Source: Zonotrichia leucophrys gambelii (taxonomy: Eukaryota > Chordata > Aves > Passeriformes > Passerellidae). Taken from it: a stretch of 64,000 nucleotides of DNA. A model generated the notes under the pieces. It searched no databases. It was not told the DNA's origin and was given only the letters and a program-made list of their open reading frames with translations. The position numbers were made by a program, and so were the translations under genes. Every line of letters starts with the position of its first letter. The stretch's first letter is position 1. Of this stretch, positions 26,001 to 39,798 are shown one piece after another. The stretch lies in contig NC_088172.1 in assembly GCF_028769735.1 (NCBI RefSeq), positions 71,820,631-71,884,630 on the forward strand, in the 5' to 3' direction.

Positions 26001-29000
26001 TTAAAGTGGGAGGATGCAGACAATTTTAGGTATAGCTGTTTAAAATATGTTCCTCACTTTAAAATATTTTGCATGCAATGCAAGCTATTCAAGATTTACT
26101 GTAATTCAGATATTTTTATTTTATATTTCAGATTCTCTTGCCTGTGCATCTTGCTGAGGCAATGTGAAAACTTTGCTCTCTGGTGTTTGATGTCATGTTT
26201 TCTGTGTTGTGAGTCTTTGACATTTTGCAGCAAATAACAGCGAGATGACAGGCTTTAAAGTGAACTACAATCTCTGCTGCCAGAGTTTGAGAGGCATTGT
26301 TCCCTGTTGTGTCACATTTTTATTCTGACTTGGTGAACAAATGAACTCTGAGCTTCATATAATTGTGCTAGAAATGCTGAGTATCTAAAATCAAACATAA
26401 TTTTTTGTCCTTTTTTGAAAAACAAAGCCTTGAATAGGTTCCATAGTTTCTGAATTGGTCTGTTCTCTCAGCTTCATGCACAATGCCCTTAATTCATGTC
26501 ATTTCTGCCATGTTAGTCAGTAACTTCTAACCATAATAAGGCAACACTTACACCCTCTCCCCACCAATTAAAAAACAGGATAACTATTTTTTTCTCCTAA
26601 GACAATTATACCCTCCATGTTTCACATAAAAATTGGGCCATAAGTTGTACTGAAAATGCACGGGCAGAAGGCATGACTTTGGAACCACTTTGAAATAAAA
26701 TTTGCAGTAATCACTTCCACTATTTGGATATTCAAGTTTTACAAGAACATTAAAATAAAGTGGGTTTTTTTAATGAAAATTGCTTGAAGTCTAAGAAGAA
26801 GTGCCAGGAAATCATATTCTGCTGGGTGATATATCTTTGAACCCTGTGGTCCATAAACATCTACATTGCAGTATTGATTATTTACTTATCAAAGTCACAA
26901 TTAAATAGACTGAGTGGTGTTGGTAGTGTGAATTCATCAGTGTCGTAGTGCCCTCATTTATTTGTCCTCAATAAACCTGGCTAGTTGCTAGTGCAGCCTT
27001 CATGATTTCTCTTTCTTGCTCCCTCTTCTCCTTCAGTGCAGTCAGATATATATATTTTATATCTACTTCCATTCTGTCTCCCATGAAGTTTCTCCCTGCT
27101 TACCCTGCCTTGTGTTTTATGTCAGTGCTGAGGGGATTGCAGCACACAGTGGCTGGGGAGGGGCTCTGCTGGTGACCTCTTTGTGCTCTCAGGGCACTTC
27201 ATCACTCACTCACCATATTGTACTGAGCTATGATAGATATACACCTCATATGTACTGGGGTGTGAAAAAAACAGCAGCTCAAAACATGCAAATGTAGTCT
27301 GGTTTTCCCTCCTGTCCAGCGACATTTGAGTCTTCTCCTTGGATCTCATTGAATACTTGTTTGCACAAACTAGCACTGGTCTGAAAATGGGATTTCTGTC
27401 CAACAGAATTTCTGTTCTCCACATTAGGGTTATTAATGCCTTAATATTTCCAGGGACAGTAACTAAACTAAGTGATTGGAAAGCAGCAGTGTGCTTGATG
27501 TTGTCAACAGTAAGGCATTGTCTTATAGATGATATTTAAAATAAGACTAAAAATGGAAATTAGGATTAAATTTTAAAACTAAGATTGTAAAGTTATTTAT
27601 GAAAAGATTAAATTGATTCTTAAATTCAAAAGAAATAACATTTTCATCTGAACATGATTTCAACATTTGATATCAAGATATCCAAAGCATTCTCAAAACT
27701 GGAGAATTCTTTTCAGGGAAAAAATTCCAAGTGTTTAACACATTTTTGTTTTGATGAAGCTGCATTCTCTGGTGCAAAAACATTGCTATCCTGATAATGG
27801 AGAGGTGAGTAATGTGACTGACACCTGGGTACAATCACAAGGTATAGGTAATGAAATTAAATAATCTCTAAGCAGGTGTTTAAGGTCTGAAGAAAATCCT
27901 AGATCCACAGGAGTTTGAGAGAGTTTTTCCACTGCTTTGCCATCCTCCCAATAGTGGGAGGGTTTCACCTCTTCAGCAAATCTTCAGCTTTCTCTCCACA
28001 CTTTATGGATCAGAAATAAACAGAAAGTTTCCTCATTTATTTTTCTGGACTTTGAACAAGACTCAGAATTTCAAAAGTCACCTAATGATTCACAGACAAG
28101 CATGATATCCCAAATGGGGGACACATACATTTGAGGCACAATGTTGTGAATAATAAATAACTGAGTCACAATTTGGAGCAAAAATTTAATGCCTGAGTCC
28201 TTGATTCTGTATTTACAAGTAGTCACAAACCTTCTACTTGTTGCTGAAATGTCAGATATAATGATATTTTAGATGAAAGAGCAGCTCCAAAACCTTATTT
28301 TACCAAAGGAATAGAAAAGCTGTCTTCTAACCTCAAGGGAAAAAAACAAGGAGCAAAAAGAAGATGTTCACAGAGACAGAAGTGAACAAGAGAAAGACAA
28401 GAGTCTTCTGTACAAAAGTCTGCTTTTCTACAGTTTTTTGACCATGATTTGATGCAATGGTAACAGAGGGTTCTTCTTCTCAGCAGTGCCATAATCTCCT
28501 GGTACCTAAAGTTAATGAAAACACATTTCAAAAGACAGTCCTGAGGTCAAAATTTGTTATATGTTTTTTTTTTTTCTCTTTAGCACTGCCAGTTGATGCA
28601 CAAAGGTTTCCCAGAAGTCATTAGTATTTCAGCATTCAATTTTTACAAGACAAAATAGAGTAGAAGTTCACAGACAAATTCTGCCTGTAGCTTATGATCA
28701 GTTGAAATACAGCTTTTATTAACACGGAATTGATCAAGTTGTGTTACTAATACCTAGGGCCAGGAAAACACTTTTGAAAATTAATTTATTAAAAAAATAT
28801 GATTAGGTTATTCCAATTCTTTACAAATCCAGTGTTTTCCTGAAAACATTGAAATATTAAGATAAAATCCCTAAACAATACGAGTAAATCTGATTGGCAA
28901 ACAAGTGATAGAAGGACTTTAGATGAAAGGTGGGAGTACCTTGGATTTTATTCATGTATCAAGAAGTGAATATGACTTTGATATTGCTGCCTTGGAGATC

Positions 29001-32000
29001 TTCACCATGCAAATATGGTCTTTCTTTTCTCTTGCCTCATAAATTGTGCAAACAAATTATTCAAAGACAATAAACTCTTTTTGTACCAGGGGAATCTAAG
29101 GGAAGATGATGTTTAAATTATATTTGTATTGAATATGTGATGACCCTCCCCAAATCTTCCAACAAAAAATTCAGAGCTCCCAAGGTAGGCAGCTGGGAAC
29201 AGAACGCAGTTATATAATAAATGTATTAAAGAAAAATCCCAAATGAACAAAAAGAACCCCTCCAAACCCATATCCTCTTTTTAATTCACAGTCTTCAGAA
29301 TATGATTCCTTTTAACTGCTTAAAAGCAACTGTTATTGTAAGATCTCCTTTCATGTTAAGGACCAGATCTCAAAAAAATGACTGTGCCTAATGTTTTAGT
29401 TTTTAGACAGACAAACAAGTAATAATCAGTATTCATGTGGGTCAAGGCCATTTCACTCCCCCCCTCCTCTCACACCCTGCAAATATTTTGTTTTCACTGC
29501 TGAAGTGTTTTTCACACAATTTTTTGTTGTCTACAAAGTGTTCAGTTTGATTTGCCTTGAGAGTTAATTTACCTGAATTTGAGTAAGAAGTTCAAAGGAT
29601 GAACCTTGACTAAGCAATTCAAAGCAGATAAGAATATTTATTTATGAGTCACTTCTGTTCAGAGAGAGAGAGATGAAGGTCTTGAAGGAAAGCCTGTTTT
29701 AAACTCTCAATTATAACATCTTCTGCAGTGGAAGAAGGCAATATTTGCTGCATTTTTTCCCACTGTCTCTTCAAGTGATATTTCCAGTATTACAGAAGCA
29801 TTAAGTCCATGGCCGGCTCCCAGGTAGGGTTAATGGGAGCAGCAGCACTGTTCCCAAGTGGCCAAGCAAAGGTAGTGGGACACTTTCTGTGCACAGCCAG
29901 TTGAAGAACTGTTCACCGTGGGCGACACAACCATTAGCCCTGGCCTTCTACACTCTTGCCCCTCTCCCCCTTTAACCAGCACAGCCTGTTCAGCTGTTTA
30001 AATGCTGTGTACCTTTGAAGAGCTCTCTGCAAAGCCACCTGAAATACCTGACCAAAGCCTGACTTGCCGAGTGAGTTCTGATTCCCAGTGGTTCCAGACA
30101 CAACCTCTCCATCATCAGCTTTTTATCAGGCTCTTTTGCCTGGATAAAATCTTCCAGAAACTGCGCCATTTTATTAGTTGCTCATAATTTCAGGAAACAA
30201 GAAACTTAGTTTTATTTTTGTTGAAGAAATTCACTGTACTAATTTCAAGATACATCGAAAGATGTCCGTGGAATGGAAAATGCAGCGGTAGTTTCTCAAA
30301 TTTTGTATTCTGGTCACCAATTGTTGGTGATTCCATATTTCTATGACAAATATAGTAAATATATATTGAGAAGGTTAAAGATATTTTACTTCTGAGCTTC
30401 ATTCTACATAACTGTGCCAAACCCATGCCTAAAAAGGCGGATGTGGTAAATCTCAAGAACAGAGGTTTGATTCACACAGATTGAATTCAGAATTTTATAT
30501 TACAGAGAGAGCAGTAAAATACAAATTTTTTAACTTGTTCCTTATTAACTTTTCTTTGTAGCAGTGTGACTGGAAAAAAAAATCTAACAAAGCTATTTAA
30601 CTGTTTAAAACAACGCCTCATATAAGAAGTGTCATTTTTCTTCTATGCATCATCACCCTTGTAACAGTGCTGAATTTTATATTTAGTTTTAACTAATAAA
30701 GTTTTAGTGTTCGGTACACAAAACTGAAATAAAGCTGTAGCATTGTACTGTATAAAAGTGTGTAATAGAATGGGGATTTATTCTTCCAGTGAAGTACAAT
30801 GGGTGGTACTTCCCAAAGCTATACCAGGAGCTGTAAATTGTAAGAGGCTGTGGTCAGTTTAATGGTAGAAAAAGCTCAATTGATTTGAGTCCTTAATAAT
30901 TTAGGTTAAAAGGGCCTTTTGGAGGTTGCTTCTGCCAGCTTGTCAAAGCAAGGTCAGCTGCAGAGTCAGACCAAGTTTTCAGGGCAACAGTTAAACAATT
31001 TTTGAATGCTGCATGTTTCAGTCTTCCCTCATCTCCATTTTTGGACACAGTTGGATGCAGGTGTGGTTTGACCCATTGGATCCGGCCTTGTGCTCTTATT
31101 CAAAGAGATGCCATTTTCTTGATGTTAATGCAGCAGTTCTTTCCTAGGAGCCAAGGAATGGTTTTGCTTGCAAGCACCTTTTCCTTTTTAAAACAAGCAG
31201 AGCAAGGAGGTTGTGCAGACTGCCTGCTTTCAGGGGGAGTCCTATCTGCAAGTCATCTTTACGCACACGCTTTGTGACAGAAAGCTAAAAAGCTGAAGCA
31301 CAAGCTTGATTGTCATGGGGGAAGTGTCAGTAAGTGGGCTGAGGCAGTGAATTGGGAAGCATGTAAGAAGCATACTCCTCTGTGCAGGCTGTAATTAATA
31401 TAATTTTAGTTTAGTTTTTTAGTTTAGTGTTTGTTTTAGTTTTCAAATAATTTTGAACGGGAAAGGAAGAGAGGTAGTGTGAAAAGAAAACAAATTTAAA
31501 ATCATATATTCCTACACACTTTATAGAAATAAGGTAGTTTAGACACAATGACTCAGGGTTTCAGACCCAGAATTAATTGTACATAATCAGGGGTTGCTTT
31601 TGAGACTACGTGAGAAAACCTCCAGACATGGGCATACCACTACAAGTCAAACAGAAATGCTTACAGGTATCAGTGATAGCTCAGCAGCTGATAGACACAG
31701 GAATGTGATATATCTGCCATGAGACCTGCTACCCCCATGAAGAGAAAGCTGGCAGACTTCTGTATCACTCATATTCAGGAGTCTGTGAATGCAAGAACTC
31801 CTTATCAGGAAGTGCATATCAAGAACACTCTGAGAAGATTGGGTAATTCTTTCTGGAAGGAAGATATAGAGACAGAGACAGCAGAGGATGACATGAGCAC
31901 TAATATAAACATTGTATTGAAAGTTTTTTTTAAATTCAAAATCTCATATACAGAACTCATACGCTTGAATCTCTTTCAATTCTGATTCAGCAATGAGCTG

Positions 32001-34402
32001 CATGAACTAAGAAGAGGGAATGACATATTAAACTTCGATGTATAACACTGTAATTCTATCAGTCTTTAACTCATGGTTGTGCAGTGTCAGTAGCTGGAGT
32101 TCCTCATCCTTGTTTGGGAATTTTCATCAGAAACTGGAATGTTAACATCCCTGCCTCTGCAGGGTTTTATGATTGGATGAGAGTAAACCCTCCTCTATAA
32201 AAAGAAAGATACTAAAAGTTGTATCTGGAGCGCTTTGAAAGATGTAACATTTTGATAGATGTATTTCAATGTGACAGAAGTGCTTCCTAGTAGTTGAAGG
32301 GCACACATATGAAGAAATAAGATTTTTGTTTTTGTTTAACAGTAAAAGAGCTTCAATCTGTGCGCATTCTGAAACTGATGGGGATAATACTAGGTTGAAT
32401 GGTCTGGGAAGAATTCCTACCAAATGCATTTTACAGATGTGATGTCCAGAGATTGGATCCTCAATACCTGAGTTATCTAAAGTCAAACTCAACCTCCCTC
32501 CCAAATCTGAAAACCTCTAGGAAGCAGTCTGACAGACTTTCCATCTCTGATTGCCTTGAGATTTGTACACCTAATCTCCATCTTCCAGAGCCACAGAGCC
32601 CAAAAGCAAGCAGAGGCTCTTTCATGCTTACCTTGACTCTGCACCACACAAAAGGCCCTTTGTAAGAAGACACTGTACAATACTATATATCCCAAGGCAC
32701 CCAGGAGCTGATAAAGCAGTAAAATGACAACTTTTAAAATTCAAGAGCAGATTTCTCTTCAGGCCACCCCTATCTCCATAGTAACAATAATTCAGCAAAA
32801 CACATTTTCATGAACTAAAGAGTACCTTGTGGCAGAATTCTTTACTTTCAAACTCCCTCTAACTGTATTTTTTTAGAGGGATCAGAATAATCAAAGTGAG
32901 TACTTTCAGCATTCCTTAAAATCACAGGCATTTCCCCCAGCTGAAAGGGACATAGTGAGGACAGGGCTAAGGGAATGACTTGTTCTTCTCAAGACATACT
33001 TTGTGTTTGACACATCTGTATTTATTTTAGGCAAAGATGTGGCAGTCTTGATGGCTTTTCCTCTCCTTCATCCCAGAGATAAAGGTTCTTTAACTGAAAT
33101 TTTACCAGCAGAAGAACACTGATTAAACAGACAGTATTAACAGAATCTAAACCAGAGGTCCTCATTTGAGCTGTAACCACTTAGCTAGGAACAGTTTATT
33201 TTGGATTTAGCACTGTAGAGTAAGTATTTTAGGCTTTCAGCTGACCTAGGAGATCTTTGCATGTATAAAATGACCTATAAGGGCATTGCTGAACCTGTTC
33301 TGAAAGAAACAAAATACATTAGTTGTTTAGAAGTCAATCTGGCATAGTGTGAAAAGTGAATTACACACTGTTCAGGCTCTGTGATTTATTGTCATGACAG
33401 GATATATATATTTTTTTTAAATTTCTGTATGTATTTAATGGCAATTCTATAGAAAAAAATATTCTTAGCATTGCCTTTACATCATCCTGAACATGGCATC
33501 TCTCTTTATACATGACAGCAGGAAAAAGATGCCATAGAATTCAGGTATCTTTGTTTCCTACTAGAAACAGTGACAGTAAACACAATTAAACACAATTTAA
33601 AAAGAATTAAAAAAGGTAAGTTTCCAAAAATATCACATCTACTTAAAAAGCAAAAAGAGGAGAAAGGACCATCTCTTTGACTAATTATTAAATTCAGCCA
33701 AAGCAGCATCTTCTGTAGCACAACTGAAGAAACTGGAAAAATCCCAGATGTATATGCAGTGTTTAATTACATGGTAACTCCAGTAGCTTCATTAACACAG
33801 CTGTGTCAATACTGGGGGGAAAGTTGAGAGAAGTGTCTTTTGGCAATGACAGCCTTTTGGAAAACTCAGAATCTTTTAATAGTTAGATAGAAATCATATG
33901 CTAGACTTTAAAAAGGTGAAGCAATATTTTAAAATAATTCCTCTTTAAATACACAAAACATCTTGAAAATACTACAATATCATATAACAGGGTATGAAAA
34001 GTGTTTATTTGGATTTTTTAAGAAACTGTGGCATCAATTTATCAATACTTAAAACTGGTATGGTTTAATGCCTTTTTAATTTCTGGGATTGAATTTGATA
34101 TCAAAAATGGTGAAATGATACAAAATCTTAGGTTTGGAAGTATGCAAGTATGTTAATTCCTCTTAAAAATAATCTGTAAAGTCATTGCTCTCTTCCCCTC
34201 CAAAATAAAATATGTGTCAGAAATGGGAGCAAACTCTGTCTGCCTGAATATTTGTCTGTGTCTGATTTAGTAACTACCTGCTGCTGCCATGGCCAAAGAG
34301 TAAAATGTAAATAAGAAAGTCTATCTAAAAATAAAATTTATCAATGTTATGGTTAATCCTACTTAAGAGAGCATGAACATGCATTCTGTGCTCTATGCTT
34401 TT
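23061..34402. other. Long non-coding stretch, no gene or named repeat seen
   Basis: Over 11 kb I find only short chance open frames, the largest being 147 codons at 23,066-23,509 with no domain or codon pattern to support it. I find no tRNA-like fold, no CR1 tail and no LTR ends I can pair. Poly(T) and poly(A) tracts occur (for example near 28,564), plus a short AG run near 29,661. Moderately G+C-rich patches such as 29,810-29,990 are unassigned. Confidence 0.5.
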
Positions 34403-34440
34403 TATATATCATATATCATATCATATCATATATATCATAA
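34403..34440. repeat. Imperfect (ATATC)n simple repeat
   Basis: ATATC and ATATATC words alternate for about 38 bp. It is a microsatellite-like run with no further structure. Confidence 0.85.
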
Positions 34441-35104
34441 AAGCAAGGGGAATCCATGTCAGACTGATTTCCAATGGATGCACTGACCAGCACAGTAGAG
34501 GCAACATCCAGGGGTTTTGACTTCTTTTCAACAAATGTCTCAGGAAATAACTGGTTTGCAAGGCCAAAGCCAGAGCACTCTAGGAAGAGCCCTGCAAATT
34601 TCCTGTGTCCTCTTCCTTCTCCATGTCAGGAGATAAAAATGTCACAGTTCTTTGAAAATATTTTCCCAAATATCCTAAGTGATTGTAAACTGCAAGTTTA
34701 CAAGAGGTGCATTACATTCCTCATCAATAGGAACAATGCCCCTCTTTTGGCACAGACCTTTCTCCATACTCATTTCGACTAGGTAGGTAAAGGCAGTCAG
34801 CTGCAATTACTCAGCTTTCAGAGTTCATGTTTTTTTACGATTTCCTGAGTTTCAAGTGTTTGAAAGGGCTTTACAGAATATATCTAACTTGAGAAGAACT
34901 TGTTAGATTCCAGGAAGGTCAGACTTGTTTAAAGCATCTCTTTCTTCTTTCTTTCAGGTATGAGAAAATGTAAATGATATAAATCATAGGGAAAAGAAGC
35001 CACAAAAAACCACACCAACAAAGCCCAAATGTACAAGATTCTGAAAACCTGTGGAGGGAGGAGATTGGCTTGGACATCTGAGAGATACATCTTAATACCA
35101 TTTC
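34441..35104. other. Non-coding stretch, no gene seen
   Basis: One 102-codon open frame (34,474-34,782, plus) shows no recognisable domain and is within chance length for this composition. Nothing else is apparent. Confidence 0.5.
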
Positions 35105-35412
35105 TACTCTGTCATGGAAATTATTTCAAGGACTGTAAAGGCTAGAGATGACTCAAGGGGTAACATGTTTAAATGGAGAGATGGCAGATTTAGATTAGCT
35201 ATTAGGAGAAAATAATTTACTGTGGTGGTGGTAAGGCACTGGAACAGGTTGTCCAGAGAGGCTCCCCTATCCATGCAAGTGTTCACGGCTAGGCTGGATG
35301 GACCTTGGAGCAACCTGGTCTAGCTAGAAGTTGTCTCTGACCATGGCTGGGGGTTGGAACTGGATCATCTTTAATATTCCTTCCAACCCAAACCATTCTA
35401 TCATTCTGTGAT
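35105..35412 (+). mobile_element. CR1 LINE 3' end, about 300 bp
   Basis: The order of blocks fits the CR1 3' end: GATGACTCAAGGGGTAACATG; the GCAGATTTAGATTAGCTATTAGGA block; CACTGGAACAGGTTGTCCAG; GGCTGGATGGACCTTGGAGC; GGTTGGAACTGGATCATC; then TTCCAACCCAAACCATTCTA with the terminal ATTCTATC/ATTCTGTG words. It is 5'-truncated and mildly diverged. It is better preserved than the other CR1 tails in the window and inserted in the plus direction. Confidence 0.93.
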
Positions 35413-38361
35413 TTTGCAACTGACTTGTTATTCTTGGGGCTGTGGTAACCCTGCTCCATCCTGATCAAAATGAATGATCTCAGTTACCTGATGCCCAAAG
35501 AAGATGTGCTCCCAATGAACATGGATGGGCAGAGCACAGGTGTGCATGCTGCAACTCAAACCACAGTCCAAACAAAGCCTGGAAGGAGCAGTGTCTATCA
35601 CAGCCCTACTTCCACTAGGGCTGGGAATAATACAGAGTAAAAACAAAAATGCCAATTTTCAGTAAAACACAATAGATTATGAATTCTGATGGAAATGGAT
35701 AAATCTGAAGAAAATCAAAGAATTCCTAGAAAAGTGTGGGATTCAAAATACTTCATTTTCTGCTTTGCCCTGTTGATTAAGTGCAGCTGGTCCTACTACT
35801 AGGAGCTGGAAATTTCATCAGCTCTTTTTAATTTTTTCATGCACTGTACATTGAGCCCAAGCACTTGGCCATTATTACAGCATAACTCCAAGGAGATAAT
35901 GTCTAGAAGATAGGAGTTTCAGCACTGCTGCCATGCTTGCTCTCTTCTGTTTCACAGAATTCAACCATGAAAGCTTTAAGGTCTACATGTGAAAGTCAGC
36001 ATACAGTATTTAGAGACTGGTCATTTCTACTTACAGTCTCCCACTCTCTTCACTTCTATTTAGTTAAGACCTTGCACCTGCAAACAAAACATTTCTTTGG
36101 ACCTTCATTTTTTACCTTGTCCTTTCAAAGTACAGAGGGGGAATAAATCCTCTGATTTTAAGAGGCAGTAATTGTCCAGACAGAAAAAAAACATTAAAAA
36201 CTAAATGATAAAATTTAAACCTATTACAATAATTGCTCCAGATATAGACATCACTTTATTCATTTTTACTTCTCAGTTGTTTTTCATTTCCAATGTTGAT
36301 CACTAGAAACAGATTAGGGTTTCCAAATGCATTGGTGGCAAATAATGGCACTGCAATTAAATGCTTCCAACATATTAAATAACTATTAAAATTACTTATG
36401 TAACTATTTTATCTATTCATAGATGACAGCTAGTCATGTCATAACATTTCCCTTAAAAGCAGAAAGCATTTTAATGCATAAGAATACTATGTTAGGAACA
36501 ATAGTCATTATTTTAATTATCTTAATTACAAAAATTGAAATCTCAGAGTTATTCCTTGGAAAATTTCTCTTTGTTTATATTATTCAATGCTTTCAGAATC
36601 ACCAGTATTTGCAGCACAAATGGTTCTTTAAAAAAATCCTAATTGTATGACGTATTTCAACATTGTCACACTTCTTACAGAAATAAAAAAAAATTCTTTG
36701 TTCAGGATCACTTGAGAAACTTTTTAAGTGATCACCATTCATTCCCCCCTCCTCGAGTAAAAATGTAGCCCATCTCACTAGAGAATAAAGAAATTAGTGC
36801 CTAGGATAAAAACAAGGCAACACTTAGGCCTTTAATTTCCTATCTTGAAGAAATAAGGAAATATTATACTGAGAACAAGAATATTTCATTTTCCAGCAAG
36901 AAGTGTGATGTAAGCCTGAACCTTTTTTGGTGGGACAGACTTTAATGACCTCTATGGAAGCAAATAGAGATTCAGGGTGTTGTTTTTAGAAGATAAAAGG
37001 GAAAGGCATTGGTTAAAGAGATAACAAGGTAATTCACTAGTCATAGTTATTTACTAAAATACTTTACAGAAGCTTAAAATGCATAAAACAGGGACTCATC
37101 AGATTTAAGTAGGCTGTTTGTTTTAAAGCAATAATTAATTAGCCTTCACTAGAAAGATATTTGAAGTGCTTGTAACCCCAAATCATGCCTTGTTCAGCAT
37201 GTAAACTACAAGAAGGATCCCTGATTTCAGCTGCAGCCTATTTCTCAAATGCTTGTTTCTCTTTGAAGTACCTGCAGCTGGAAATGAAGCAGCTCTCAAA
37301 AGAGAAAAACAGGATGTTTGAAAACAAATAGTCTTTATTTGCAGTTTATTTAGCATCTCAGGCAGCAGAAGTCACCCAGTTTTAAGCATATTTAAAAGGC
37401 ATTTTTTTGAAACTAATAAAATTAGGCATTTATGGTAATTTAAAGGCAAGAGGTACTCTGAGAAATGTGAAAACTCCAAAGTGATTTTTACTCTTTTGTT
37501 TTCTTTTTTGGAGTCATTCTCTCTGCAAGTTTCCTAGGTGGTAGATGTTAAATATACACCCTTTCCTAAAATCTGTATTTGCAACCCAAATTACATTTGC
37601 CTCTTTTCAGTAGAGGATGAGAAGAGGAAAGATAGCATTCTTGGGTATAATAAGTCTTAATCAGAAATAAGAAGTCATAGGCTTAAAAATTAGAAGTGGA
37701 CAAAAAGCCACTAATCTTTTCCCAAATGACTCAAATGCTTAGGACTCAAATTTTTCATTGTATCACATTTTATCTATAAAAATATCTACTTGCTTTCAGT
37801 AAGGCTATTAAAGAACAGATTCCTCAATACTGTGAGGAAAAGTGACAGCAGAATTGGAATGACTGCGTATTTTGCTTTGTGTGACCTTTTGTACACATGT
37901 TCCTGTTAGCTGTAATGGGAAGTCACAGGTGGGGCAGACGTGTAATGGGATGCGGAGGGATGCCCTCACACAATGTTTCTGCAGTTCCAGGAGTGAGACC
38001 TGAACACAGCCTGAGCAGTCCCTTCCCTGTGGCCAACTGTGAACACTTTTCCAGTGTTACATTGCTAGTGCCCATGTGAGCAGAGCTCATCAAGCAACAT
38101 TCAGTCTGCTGTTCTGAACTGTATTTAGACCAAGATGGGAGCTATCCTTCTCTCTTTCTACATGTCCTACATATATGACTATACCAAATACTTTTTTATT
38201 TATCCATTTGTCTCACTTTTTTTAGCAGTGGTTTAATTCCAGCACTGCTCACGTGCACAGTTGAGACAAAGTTAGATTCAGAGGTACATTCTATTAGCAG
38301 AGCTGCAGAGGCTACAGCAAGCAAGCCACCTATGGCTTTTAAAGCTGGCCCCACTACCAGA
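35413..38361. other. AT-rich non-coding stretch, no gene seen
   Basis: Only short chance open frames and ordinary A/T-rich low-complexity patches are visible. No mobile-element signature is recognised up to the 60-bp tandem repeat. Confidence 0.5.
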
Positions 38362-38542
38362 AGAGTTGAGGACTCCAGATTATGCCATTATGGTGATTTT
38401 AAAGGAATATTTTCTCATTATAGAGTTGAGGACTCCAGATTACACCATTATGGTGATTTTAAAGGAATATTTTCTCATTATAGAGTTGAGGACTCCAGAT
38501 TACACCATTATGGTGATTTTAAAGGAATATTTTCTCATTATA
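38362..38542. repeat. Minisatellite: three tandem copies of a 60-bp unit
   Basis: The unit (starting AGAGTTGAGGACTCCAGATT) repeats with an exact 60-bp period at about 38,362, 38,422 and 38,482. Copies 2 and 3 are identical as far as I can read. Copy 1 differs at TATGCC versus TACACC, so the last duplication is recent. Because 60 is a multiple of three, open frames run straight through in two phases: 38,332-38,730 (132 codons) and 38,366-38,629 (87 codons). That openness follows from the repeat length, and I do not call either a gene. The flanks outside the three units do not continue the pattern. Confidence 0.95.
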
Positions 38543-39105
38543 GAGAGCAGCCTAAAACTGGAGGGCAGCAACAAAGCATCTTGTCAGCAGCACTTAAGTG
38601 TGGCTTGCAAGGGCTTCAGTTGGGAATGAACTTGATGGGAGAGCACTCAATTTTCAAAGGCATTATATTGCTAATGGAAGCAAAAGTCTTGGGGATAAGC
38701 AGAGAGGTAATAGGAGGCATAATGTGCTGACTCTTCAATATCAGAACTTGCAATGTGACATGCAGCTTGTTCCAAAACACAGCTTTTAAAATCTTCAGGA
38801 CAGTGCACAGAAGAGTTTGCATAAAGAGTCCTTCTCATTTCTGAATATAAGTGATGACTTTGGGAGAGAATAAAGGCAGAAGTGATCCAAAAGAGTGTGA
38901 TTTGATACATATCAAATTGTCAATTTCAGACTAAGTGTGGAAATGATAATAAAATCTTGCAGATGGACATTGGCTGGACTAAAAATAAGCACATAACCTC
39001 ACAGAAATGAGAGGCAGATAATATCTGGCTGCATGAAGTATCACAAGTTTATTCATATACTCTTTTAGCAAAGAGCTCGCCTATGCTGCACACCTTTTAT
39101 TTCCA

Positions 39106-39109
<4 letters not shown>
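38543..39109. other. Non-coding stretch between the minisatellite and a TA repeat
   Basis: No gene, RNA or mobile element is recognised. Several short overlapping frames on both strands are chance or spill over from the 60-bp repeat. Confidence 0.5.

Positions 39110-39149
<40 letters not shown>
39110..39149. repeat. (TA)20 microsatellite
   Basis: It is an uninterrupted alternating AT/TA tract of 40 bp. It should be highly polymorphic and prone to cruciform extrusion. Confidence 0.98.
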
Positions 39150-39153
<4 letters not shown>

Positions 39154-39798
39154 ACCTAAAAGAAGGGACTGGACTCTCTGTTGCATGCCATATGCGTTTG
39201 GATGGCTGCTTTGTAATTTTCCCAAGTTTCAGATCTGAAGTCAAGGTTTAAGACAGGTTGTCCATACTCATGTCCTTAGGGGATTGTTTTTAAAACTAGC
39301 CTTCCAAGACCAAATCAGTTTATAGTATTCTCCTCAAACAAACCACCTCTTTGTCACACTGAGTGACACCCTGGTGTAGATGGGATAAGTCCTGTGTGAA
39401 CCTGTGGTCCTGACTAGCCTCTCCAGTGAAATCAGGATGCTTCTCCCAGGAACCCTCTGCCTCTTGCATGACAGTGGGGTTTGACCTGTGTCCTGGGAAT
39501 GCCGGCATCCAGACTTGTTCTTCAGCTCTTGACTGGACTTTCCAGATTGACATAGGAACAGAAGTAAACCCCAGCCTTCATCTGAGGATGGCCCAGCCTT
39601 TCTTCTGCAGGATGGTAGCTATCCATGAGGAAGTTTTATGGCCTATGTTGTAGCCAGCCTAAACCCCTAGACTGGATCCCTGCTTAGGGTTGCCCTGGGG
39701 ACATTTGTCAACTCCTCTGAAATTATGGTCCTTCCTCTACCACAAAAGCATCCATTCCCTAGCAAAATAAACTGGAGCAGCTGGTTGTTTTCTTCAGT
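39150..39798. other. Non-coding stretch, fairly G+C-rich
   Basis: Short chance frames on both strands only. The G+C rise at 39,310-39,720 is unassigned. The segment ends at the target duplication of the next LTR. Confidence 0.5.

Noticed and set aside
38332..38730. 132-codon frame across the 60-bp repeat, as a repeat-protein gene
   Set aside because: Its openness is a by-product of the 60-bp period. Two phases are open at once and there is no support outside the repeat.
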